Positions 44,121-50,095 of a DNA stretch of 50,095 bases are shown here, in pieces. This stretch comes from Kangiella shandongensis. GTDB taxonomy: Bacteria > Pseudomonadota > Gammaproteobacteria > Enterobacterales > Kangiellaceae. The position numbers and the translations under genes are program-made. Location: assembly GCF_020005365.1 (NCBI RefSeq), contig NZ_JACNML010000014.1, forward strand, positions 1 to 50,095, written 5' to 3'. Position 1 is the first letter of the stretch; every line of letters begins with the position of its first letter. The notes beneath the pieces are model-generated. The model searched no databases. It was not told the origin of the DNA and worked only from the letters and a program-made list of their open reading frames with translations.

Positions 44121-44369
44121 CTAGCGTTTTATATTAAACTCACCGCTCTGGAGCAACGCTAGTTGAGTAAAGTGTGAGGGTGAAAAATCTTCCTGAGCGA
44201 CCAACGCCTGAATTTTATCCATGACAGATTTTCGTTGCTTTGGTGGCAGCAAAAAGAAGTTATAAAGGTATTTACACAGCGGGACCTCATTATAGCGTTG
44301 GCGGATTAACTCGGACTGATTGAGGAAGTGTTCAAATACGGGGAAAAATTCCACCAGCTCTTTGGACAT
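44121..44369 (-). CDS. hypothetical 82-residue protein
   Basis: A short minus-strand ORF starting MSKELVEFFPVFEHFLNQSEL. It is rich in aromatic residues and predicted to be helical, without signal or membrane segment. Its start lies about 20 bases left of the transposase unit terminal repeat, so its promoter, if any, was displaced. It could be the remaining part of a larger gene. I recognise no family. Confidence 0.4.
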   Translation of the reverse strand: MSKELVEFFPVFEHFLNQSELIRQRYNEVPLCKYLYNFFLLPPKQRKSVMDKIQALVAQEDFSPSHFTQLALLQSGEFNIKR

Positions 44370-44388
44370 TGTGTCATCTAATGAAAAT

Positions 44389-45655
44389 CTAGGACACCCA
44401 CAATTTGTCTTTGGTAGTCATTGGGTGTTTTGACGTTAAGGGCACAGCTTGAGAGGTTCGTTGGTTGGTTTTAAATGTCTGCTTTTTGGTCTAAATGGAT
44501 AGTTTTGACATTGTTACCTGAACGTCAGACAGGAGTCGGCTTCAAGTGGTCTTGATGACTAGGATTTTTCAAATCGGAATTGTTGTTACGTGGTTTTGAG
44601 CTTTAACGTTTTACCCTGGAGCCAGCTTTGACCCAGATTTTTGGCAAGCTTGTTTAGGGTATACCAGTGTCCGGCTGCTCTTTTAAAACGTCTTTCGAAG
44701 AACTGAGTTTGGAGTAACCAGTCGTCTTCGGTCAGGTTGAGTCGCTCAAGGATAGGAGGGAGGCATGCTGGAATACTGCCTCGTTTCCCTTGTCTAATCG
44801 CTCGTCCTGACCAATCAACCAATTCAAGGTAGTCGGTTAAGTGAAAGGCAATGCCTTTGGGTTGCTCTTGTCGTTCATTGCCGATAAAGGGCAGTAAGGC
44901 TTTGCTGGGTTCCTGCTGGATACGTGCTTGCACAGAGGTGTAATCGGATGTTTCCGGTGTCTTCGCCATCTTGGCCCGAACCGGGTTTAAATCCACATAG
45001 GCCATGCAGGACAAGAGGGCGGCTTCATCCAGCAGAGCCTGCGATTTAAAGCGTCCCTCGAAGAACTTTCCTTTGCAGTTATCTTCCTTGTTGGCCATTC
45101 GAGCAATGGACTCGTTGAGAATGCGCATCAGCCAACTGATATTCATCAGGCGTTGACGGTACTCATCAACCAGCTGACCCAGCACCTCCAGCTCGGCTTC
45201 ACCCAAAGGTGCTCCGGCTAAATACCGCTGAGCAACCATGCTGCCGTTAAACAATTGTGTCCAGCGCTCCAACACCTCCCGTGTTGACCATGCCTCGGCT
45301 TGCTCCTTATCAATCCGCAACACCAGATGATAGTGATTGCTCATAATGGCATAGGCCGCCACATCAATCGCAAAGACTGAGGTTAGCTCAAACAGCTTAT
45401 CCTCAATCCAACTGCGGCGATGCTCATAGTCCTTACCCGTATAGTTATCAACACCGCACAGAAAAGCACGGCGCACACAGCGACAAGTGATGTGGTAATA
45501 AGGTGTTGAGTTTATATCAATTAATCGGCTTCGAGCCACCGTCATAAACGCCATCCTTAGCGTTGTTATCCATAGGTAAAGCATAGACAAGTAACCCGCA
45601 ATAGTCAGTGGCTAATCTCTGCTATGCTTGTGCGAAATAATTGTGGGTGTCCTAG
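44389..45655 (-). mobile_element. REP-associated transposase unit with 17-bp inverted ends
   Basis: The 17-base CTAGGACACCCACAATT at 44389-44405 reappears inverted and identical at 45639-45655, bounding a unit of about 1.27 kb with one transposase gene. The right end lies inside an integron integrase gene, and related single ends lie at 40643-40709. About 180 bases between the left end and the transposase stop are non-coding. Confidence 0.8.
44586..45545 (-). CDS. REP-associated tyrosine transposase (Y1/IS200-like)
   Basis: About 320 residues from the likely start MTVARSRLIDINSTPYYH. The metal-binding HUH-type motif is NHYHLVL in VAAYAIMSNHYHLVLRI. CKGKFFEGRFKSQALLDE and LSCMAYVDLNPVRAKMA are the hallmarks of the REP-associated transposase group. 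Enzymes of the Y1 family nick and join single-stranded DNA next to short palindromes. The open frame extends upstream to 45590 but the conserved protein begins at 45545. A catalytic tyrosine is expected beyond the HUH motif; I have not fixed which one. Confidence 0.88.
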   Translation of the reverse strand: MTVARSRLIDINSTPYYHITCRCVRRAFLCGVDNYTGKDYEHRRSWIEDKLFELTSVFAIDVAAYAIMSNHYHLVLRIDKEQAEAWSTREVLERWTQLFNGSMVAQRYLAGAPLGEAELEVLGQLVDEYRQRLMNISWLMRILNESIARMANKEDNCKGKFFEGRFKSQALLDEAALLSCMAYVDLNPVRAKMAKTPETSDYTSVQARIQQEPSKALLPFIGNERQEQPKGIAFHLTDYLELVDWSGRAIRQGKRGSIPACLPPILERLNLTEDDWLLQTQFFERRFKRAAGHWYTLNKLAKNLGQSWLQGKTLKLKTT

Positions 45656-46103
45656 AGTTTGTATCCTTGATTCGCAAAGATAAAACCTCAGTAACGCGCA
45701 AGCCGCTGCCATATAATAAGGAAGCAATAACTTTGTATTCCCCCGTTAGAGTGGAAAAAATACGAGAGACTTCCTCACGACTGAAAACAGTTGGTAAACG
45801 AATAGGCTTTTTTGAGCGTGTAATTCCGGGCAGAATACCTAACGGATTACCGATAATATTCCTATAAAGAAAAGCTAACGCATTTAACGCTTGCTTTTGC
45901 GTACTTTTACTGACATTACGCTTAACCGCCAGAAAAGATAAGTAATTGCTCACGTCTGAATCTGAAAGGTTTTGTGGATGCTCCATACGAAAATAACGGA
46001 TAAAATCCTTGATCCAATAAAGGTAGCATTTCTCAGTCTGATAACTGTAATGGTTGGTTCTTAGATAATAACGTATAGATTGTAAAAAAGGAGAACCAGA
46101 CAT
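45612..46103 (-). pseudogene. intI: integron integrase IntI, C-terminally truncated
   Basis: The first 147 residues are those of an integron integrase: SPFLQSIRYYLRTNHYSYQT, TQKQALNALAFLYRNIIG and SLLYGSGLRVTEVLSLRIKD. The frame then runs into the transposase unit end and stops with 16 foreign residues. The remaining catalytic boxes (HxxR, third His, Tyr) and the IntI-specific insertion are gone. No remainder is found on the other side of the unit, so the insertion came with a deletion. The enzyme cannot be active. Confidence 0.88.
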
Positions 46104-46330
46104 TCCTTGTCCTGTTTGTTAACTGAGACTATATACTAAAAAAGTGATTGCAATTACAAAAGAGCCAATTACTATAAGGTTTGTAAGTAATTAACCATAG
46201 TGTTTGTAAATTTGTTGGGAAAAGGGATACCAGAACAGAACTGTCCGTTTTGCTTGGTATTAGCCACAAAAGCAGACATTAAAAATAATCAATTTAAAAT
46301 CAAAAGGTTATCGGCATTGTCCGGTAATAT

Positions 46331-46340
46331 AATGTTATGC
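46331..46340 (+). other. attI-cassette junction
   Basis: GTTATGC at 46334-46340 is the recombination core that joins attI to the first cassette. The cut would lie between G46334 and T46335. It complements the GCATAAC at the start of attC1, as required if both came from the same circular cassette. attI proper lies in the 230 bases between here and the intI start. Confidence 0.75.
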
Positions 46341-46350
46341 ATAGCAGAAT

Positions 46351-46740
46351 ATGAATCCAGATCACGCAGTAGACATCTATTCGAATTACGTCACAGGTGA
46401 AATCACGTTCATTCGGCGTCGGGATGATTCGCTATATTTGCTGCATTCCGCTGCAGATAGAAAGGAAATCGGGGCCGCCGCATCCGAAGCTATTGAGCCT
46501 AAAATATCCGGCGGTCTGCCTTGGTCAAAAATACCCGAAGATTGGTTCGTTGAATGGGATCAACTGGATGTAGTTGTGGCTTGGAGAGATGGCGGGCAAT
46601 TAGTTATCGCAACACCCTTTTGTCATTGGGGCAAAGCACCTGACATTCTAATCAACAATCAACCCTCTCACCTCGACTTTGGTACGGCTATTGTTCAGCA
46701 GATAAACTATGCCAAATCTAAGCGCGAGAAGGGTGCATAA
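46351..46740 (+). CDS. integron cassette 1 protein, unknown
   Basis: 129 residues starting 17 bases inside the cassette, without a convincing ribosome site, as usual for cassette genes. The stop TAA lies inside the R'' core of attC1. The protein is soluble, with segments DRKEIGAAASEAIEPKISGG and DWFVEWDQLDVVVAWRDGGQLVIATPF. I recognise no family and cannot assign a function. Expression would normally come from the Pc promoter in or near intI. Confidence 0.75.
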   Translation: MNPDHAVDIYSNYVTGEITFIRRRDDSLYLLHSAADRKEIGAAASEAIEPKISGGLPWSKIPEDWFVEWDQLDVVVAWRDGGQLVIATPFCHWGKAPDILINNQPSHLDFGTAIVQQINYAKSKREKGA

Positions 46741-46819
46741 CAATGCCAGTCACGGCGACGGCTACTCCATTGCGGCTTCGCCTCCATTCCGTAGCCGCGC
46801 GTGCTGAGCGGCGTTACAT
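46735..46819 (+). repeat. attC1 recombination site
   Basis: About 85 bases from GCATAAC (R'') to GTTACAT (R'), with an extended stem GGCTAC/GTAGCC. Crossover lies between G46813 and T46814. The cassette would be 479 bases long (46335-46813). Confidence 0.82.
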
Positions 46820-46994
46820 GTAAATCGAGAAAGGGGAATTTCTGACTCTTCAAGTATAAAAGTAGGCAAAAGTGGCTCTGATTAGGTGGCATCTATCATC
46901 CACCGACCAAGCAAGGCGTCTTGGTTCGTCATGGTGCTGAGCGGCTAATTACCGTTCCTCACCTGTACTTTGGATCTGCTCTTGAGGATTATTC

Positions 46995-47075
46995 ATGACG
47001 ATTGAATTGACAGTCAGAATACACCCTGAGCTAGTTAAGTGGGCTATTCGCATAGCTATCATCTTGCTGGTTTAG
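46995..47075 (+). CDS. integron cassette 2, 26-residue ORF
   Basis: A short ORF, MTIELTVRIHPELVKWAIRI followed by AIILLV, has a hydrophobic end that could be a membrane helix. Its ATG overlaps (ATGA) the stop of an upstream open stretch (46882-46998) that lacks an ATG and reads LVRHGAERLITVPHLYFGSA. Cassette 2 otherwise has no conventional gene. The pair may be a remnant or a coupled miniprotein pair. Confidence 0.35.
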   Translation: MTIELTVRIHPELVKWAIRIAIILLV

Positions 47076-47124
47076 GTAGTGGGCAAAGGGGGCGAGACAC
47101 CGCCCCTAATGTTTTTCCAGCAAA

Positions 47125-47225
47125 CATGTAACAAGTTGCTGTAATTCGTTCCGGCCGCCAAAAGCGCGGCCTCCACCGGACAGCCTACGCTTCGCTTCGG
47201 CTGCCGTTAAGCAAGGCGTTAACGG
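47125..47225 (+). repeat. attC2 recombination site
   Basis: About 100 bases from CATGTAAC (R'') to GTTAACG (R'), containing the AACAAGTTGCT and AGCAAGGCGTTA arms typical of environmental integrons. CATGTAAC is the exact complement of GTTACATG at 46813-46820, where cassette 2 begins, so the cassette spans 46814-47218. Crossover is between G47218 and T47219. Confidence 0.88.
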
Positions 47226-47248
47226 CTTGGTCACAACTTGGGGCAAGA

Positions 47249-48001
47249 ATGTTATCTCACGAACACCGCTGTGTAATCCTTATCCTCATCTCAGCTGCCG
47301 CTGTCGTGGCTCTGTTTTTCGTTGATCCTATTGCTCAAGACCCTAACTACCATTTCTTCGCAGATTCGCGTCATATTGCTGGTATTAGCAACTTCTGGAA
47401 CGTGGCGTCCAACCTACCTTTTGTGATAGTTGGTACTCTGGGGTTGCTTCGCTACCCTAGGTTATTGCACGAAGAGAGCGCTAATGCCTATTTAATTCTG
47501 TGTGTTGGAATCGTTTTGGTTGGTTTTGGCTCGGCCTACTATCACTACGCCCCAACAAACCAGACGTTGCTGTGGGACAGGCTGCCGATGACTGTGGCCT
47601 TCATGGCCTTGCTGTCGCTGCTGCTTGGTGAGCGTGTACTGCGTACCCCTCGTCCACAGCTGGTTTGGATTTTGGTATTGGTTGGAGCCGCAGCCACATT
47701 GTATTGGGCATGGACCGAATCGCTTGGCAAGGGTGATCTCCGATCCTATGCCATTGTCCAGTTTTTACCCGTTCTGCTCATTCCGCTCACGCTCGCCATG
47801 TTTCGGCAACGCTATCTCAGCAGCAGACTCTTGCTATGGGCGTTCGGCTTCTACTTATTGGCTAAAGCTTTTGAGTATTTCGACGGGCAGATATTCATCG
47901 CAACCGCAGTTATGAGTGGCCACGCTATCAAGCACGTAGCGGCCGCTGTTGCGGTCTTGTGTCTCATTTATGCCATTCCTACAAGGTTAATTAATCGGTG
48001 A
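47249..48001 (+). CDS. ceramidase-family membrane protein in third cassette position
   Basis: 250 residues with about seven membrane segments. GSAYYHYAPTNQTLLWDRLPM and the C-terminal SGHAIKHVAAA hold the conserved serine, histidine and aspartate residues of the alkaline ceramidase/CREST family (PF05875), zinc-dependent membrane hydrolases. Bacterial members have uncertain substrates. The gene starts 30 bases after the attC2 crossover, as a cassette gene would. No convincing attC follows, so the cassette end is decayed or missing. Confidence 0.85.
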   Translation: MLSHEHRCVILILISAAAVVALFFVDPIAQDPNYHFFADSRHIAGISNFWNVASNLPFVIVGTLGLLRYPRLLHEESANAYLILCVGIVLVGFGSAYYHYAPTNQTLLWDRLPMTVAFMALLSLLLGERVLRTPRPQLVWILVLVGAAATLYWAWTESLGKGDLRSYAIVQFLPVLLIPLTLAMFRQRYLSSRLLLWAFGFYLLAKAFEYFDGQIFIATAVMSGHAIKHVAAAVAVLCLIYAIPTRLINR

Positions 48002-48047
48002 ACATTAATTCGCTTAACTCGATAGGCTTTACTTAGGGGGGCTAAAC

Positions 48048-48158
48048 ATGAAAAACATTAAATTCATTTATTTATATTTATTATCTGGTGTTATTTTTTT
48101 GATTGCAGCAGGTGCATTTTATTCAACGGAAGATAGTAATTTTACGCCAGTGAAATAG
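48048..48158 (+). CDS. 36-residue small membrane or exported peptide
   Basis: MKNIKFIYLYLLSGVIFLIA is a positively charged start followed by one hydrophobic helix, then a short polar tail STEDSNFTPVK. A GGGGGG-type ribosome site precedes the ATG by 8 bases. It lies 46 bases after the ceramidase-family gene and may be co-transcribed. No family is recognised. Confidence 0.45.
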   Translation: MKNIKFIYLYLLSGVIFLIAAGAFYSTEDSNFTPVK

Positions 48159-48485
48159 CCGTGAGATATTGTGACGAAATGGTTGGGCAAGATTGAGTTA
48201 GATCCGAACCACCATTGATACAGCAAAAGCTTCAGATGATTATATGGCATGCGCATTCACTAGTGACCAGAACGGATGCGGCTGCGGAACACATGAGTTC
48301 CGGAAAATTGATGGTAGATAGTTTTATTCGCCAGATTCTATGCAAGAGTAAACCTGTGTTGTTGATTAAAAGTTGCGAGTGTATTGAATCAGAGTATATT
48401 GTATTGTAGTTAAAGTGACGGAACCAAAAGAGAGTAAATGTATCCTGATCCAATAAATTCTCCATTAACTCTAAACAGGGACTAA
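48159..48485. other. gap with a possible gene fragment
   Basis: 327 bases without a convincing complete gene. One plus-strand frame, open from 48202 to 48321, encodes MACAFTSDQNGCGCGTHEFR near its end and resembles the C-terminus of a Cys-rich protein. It has no good start. A 64-codon ORF in another frame (48215-48409) looks accidental. The promoter of the serine hydrolase gene should lie in the last 100 bases. Confidence 0.35.
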
Positions 48486-49922
48486 ATGAGAAATAGTATA
48501 TTAATATCCTTAATCTTTTTCCTGCAAAATTGTACTGTCTATTGTGAGAACGAAGCAGAACGGATAGTTAGGCAAAGAATGGAGTCAACTAATACTCCAG
48601 GAATGGTTTTCCTGATTGCGAAAGACGGAAAAGTTATTGATGAGGGGTATTATGGTAAAGCGAATGTAGAACTTGATGCTGACATTACCAAGAGTTCGAA
48701 TTTTGCTATAGCGTCAATGAGTAAAACGTATACAGCAGCAGCGATTTTATTGATGGCAGAAAATGGATTGCTGGACTTGGAAGATTCCGTGAAGAAGTAC
48801 ATCCCGGAAGCTCCTGATTCATGGCAGACAATGACCATAAAGCATCTTCTTATGCACTCTTCGGGACTGGTTGAAGATTGGGAGTTGCATGACTGGAATA
48901 AGTCAAATGAAATGTTTCTTAAAACACAGACAAATGAGGAATTCCTTAAAGTTCATTTCAACCAAGAACTAAAATTCAAACCTGGTACAGACAACCGTTA
49001 TGCAAGTGGTCATTTTGTCCTCGGCATTGTAATTGAAAGGATTGCTGGCAGTTCATACGAAGAATACCTTGAAGAAAAAATCTTAGGCCCATTATCGCTG
49101 AAAGAAACATTTGTTGATCACCCTTACAAGATCATACCGCACAGGGTTTCTGGTTATTTTGACTATGATCCCGCAATCATAAACGGTCCTGTTTCAGGAA
49201 TAGGAAATGGAATTTTGATAGCTCCGGTAGCCTATGGCCGAGGCGATGCTGGCATTCGAACCACCGCCTATGACTTGTTGAAGTTTTACAATGCCCTCTT
49301 TACGGACGATTTTTTAAGCGATCAGTCCAGGAGCCTGATGTTCGAACCAACACGGCTGGACAATGGTGACAAGGTTTCTTACGGAGCTGGCTGGATGAAT
49401 TGGCCCTTGGGGGGACTCGCCGTTTCTGAACATAGTGGAGTGTTCAGGACCGGATTCAGCAGTCAGGCTCTTCTTGTTCCTAAAGATAAATTTGTGGTGA
49501 TCATTCTAACCAACTTACGTGGCAGTGCGACTTTTACCTTGGCCAAGGAACTGGCATCGCTTTACTATCCTGAATTGGAGAAATTATCAAAAAAATTTGC
49601 TGTCAAAGACTCCAATATGGCTTTAACTAATGTTCATCTTGAAATTTTTCAAACAATAAATTCAAAAAAAGAAAACGTAAATATTCATATGAACTTTCCA
49701 TTTTCCTATTATTCCAAACCTTTGAAAGAATCCATATCGAGCACGGAGTCAATTACGTTCTTGGGGGAAAGGGATCTCCAGGACCAAAAAGTAGAATTCT
49801 TTGGTGTGGATATACAAACCTTAAGATACTATCGCTTAAACGGGAAGAAAGTGCTTTACACGACTGTTTATCTTGACAAGAGTGATAAGCTTGTCTTTAT
49901 TGATTATCCCGAAACTGAATAA
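48486..49922 (+). CDS. class C beta-lactamase-fold serine hydrolase
   Basis: 478 residues with a signal peptide (SILISLIFFLQNCTVYC). The catalytic motifs are SMSK (Ser-x-x-Lys, in FAIASMSKTYTAAAILL), YAS in RYASGHFVLG, and HSGVFRTG. This is the beta-lactamase/D-aminopeptidase family (PF00144), which includes esterases and peptidases, so drug resistance should not be presumed. A 120-residue C-terminal beta-rich region follows the core. The gene is AT-rich and sits directly before the IS, so it is probably acquired. Confidence 0.88.
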   Translation: MRNSILISLIFFLQNCTVYCENEAERIVRQRMESTNTPGMVFLIAKDGKVIDEGYYGKANVELDADITKSSNFAIASMSKTYTAAAILLMAENGLLDLEDSVKKYIPEAPDSWQTMTIKHLLMHSSGLVEDWELHDWNKSNEMFLKTQTNEEFLKVHFNQELKFKPGTDNRYASGHFVLGIVIERIAGSSYEEYLEEKILGPLSLKETFVDHPYKIIPHRVSGYFDYDPAIINGPVSGIGNGILIAPVAYGRGDAGIRTTAYDLLKFYNALFTDDFLSDQSRSLMFEPTRLDNGDKVSYGAGWMNWPLGGLAVSEHSGVFRTGFSSQALLVPKDKFVVIILTNLRGSATFTLAKELASLYYPELEKLSKKFAVKDSNMALTNVHLEIFQTINSKKENVNIHMNFPFSYYSKPLKESISSTESITFLGERDLQDQKVEFFGVDIQTLRYYRLNGKKVLYTTVYLDKSDKLVFIDYPETE

Positions 49923-49968
49923 AACAGAAAATATCACTAGTTTTATAAGTGTAATAGAAGCGAAAGTG

Positions 49969-50095
49969 TGAATCGCCCCGATATTCCTAGACACTTTTTA
50001 GCTATACAATGAAGCTAAAGAGGAGAATGAAATGTCATCCAAGCGATATACCGAAGAATTTAAAATTCAGGCCGTCAAGCACATTACAGAAAGCG
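49969..50095 (+). mobile_element. IS3-family insertion sequence, left end (partial)
   Basis: The terminal repeat TGAATCGCCCC at 49969-49979 starts the element, and an OrfA start follows. Together with the element cut at base 127 it appears to be a second copy of the same or a near-identical IS in the same orientation. The window ends 127 bases into it. Confidence 0.88.
50032..50095 (+). CDS. IS3-family transposase OrfA, N-terminal fragment
   Basis: Twenty-one codons from ATG 50032, behind an AGGAGA ribosome site, read MSSKRYTEEFKIQAVKHITE. This is the opening of the helix-turn-helix OrfA of IS3-family elements (HTH_Tnp_1). The rest is outside the window. Confidence 0.88.
   Translation, partial: MSSKRYTEEFKIQAVKHITES

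Noticed and set aside
46200-46400. 66-residue plus-strand ORF
   Set aside because: It runs across the attI-cassette junction, so it cannot be an ancestral gene of either part.
48012-48200. Possible attC after the ceramidase-family gene (GCTTAAC ... GTTAGAT)
   Set aside because: The cores do not complement the cassette start, the span of about 185 bases is too long, and a small ORF lies inside.
48215-48409. 64-residue plus-strand ORF
   Set aside because: No ribosome site or recognisable domain; an alternative frame in the same place looks more protein-like.
1-50095. A 50-kb composite transposon bounded by two direct IS3 copies
   Set aside because: The segment holds essential genes such as dnaB and alr, and the equal 127-base overhangs are better explained by a contig broken at a multicopy IS.
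1-50095. CRISPR arrays, rRNA or tRNA genes
   Set aside because: I saw no regularly spaced repeats, no cas genes and no recognisable tRNA or rRNA sequence on either strand.

Overview
The window looks like gammaproteobacterial chromosome. The core genes (dnaB-alr, htpX, dusA, pldA, mpl-ubiX, yadGH, fabV, cfa, dbpA) and moderate GC fit a marine lineage; Kangiella and its relatives are my best guess, not a demonstrated assignment. Both ends lie inside an insertion sequence. The first 127 bases are the right end of an IS3-family element and the last 127 bases are the left end of a matching one. The equal lengths suggest this is one complete short-read contig that broke at a multicopy IS.

0.1-3.7 kb is a minus-strand accessory stretch: an IS-truncated Sel1-like gene, a GFA-family protein, a small membrane protein, an Asp/Glu racemase, a lipoprotein next to a PGRP-type amidase, and a DCC-family protein. 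3.8-17.5 kb is mostly housekeeping on the plus strand: dnaB behind two DnaA-box-like sites, alr, yjbQ, a PepSY protein, htpX, dusA, two tandem paralogues of unknown function, pldA, a metallo-beta-lactamase-fold hydrolase, a PCuAC-like lipoprotein and a DUF2333 protein. At 17.5-19.0 kb a candidate structured RNA precedes an ECF-type sigma factor and a probable anti-sigma factor.

19.0-27.1 kb groups three pyrophosphate genes: soluble pyrophosphatase, divergent membrane pyrophosphatase, and a PPi-type phosphofructokinase. Between them lie a zinc-finger/TPR membrane protein, a rhomboid-TPR protein and a TonB-like protein. 27.2-40.5 kb carries mpl-ubiX, an ABC exporter, a Lon-N protein, fabV, cfa, a DUF3592 protein, a hydrolase-OsmC fusion, a frameshifted DUF3365 haem protein gene and dbpA. 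Between the Lon-N gene and fabV is an unusual intergenic region with a minus-facing terminator and a three-copy motif.

40.5-50 kb is a mobile-element scar. It holds a 5'-truncated tyrosine recombinase behind two copies of a GTGGGTGTCCTAG repeat, a GNAT/DUF1778 toxin-antitoxin pair with a large operator palindrome, and an orphan Rhs C-terminal tip overlapping a Sel1-type putative immunity gene. A REP-associated (Y1) transposase unit with 17-bp terminal inverted repeats has cut an integron integrase in half. Beyond the dead integrase, attI and two cassettes with clear attC sites survive, followed by a ceramidase-family gene in third-cassette position. A class C beta-lactamase-fold serine hydrolase comes before the right-hand IS.
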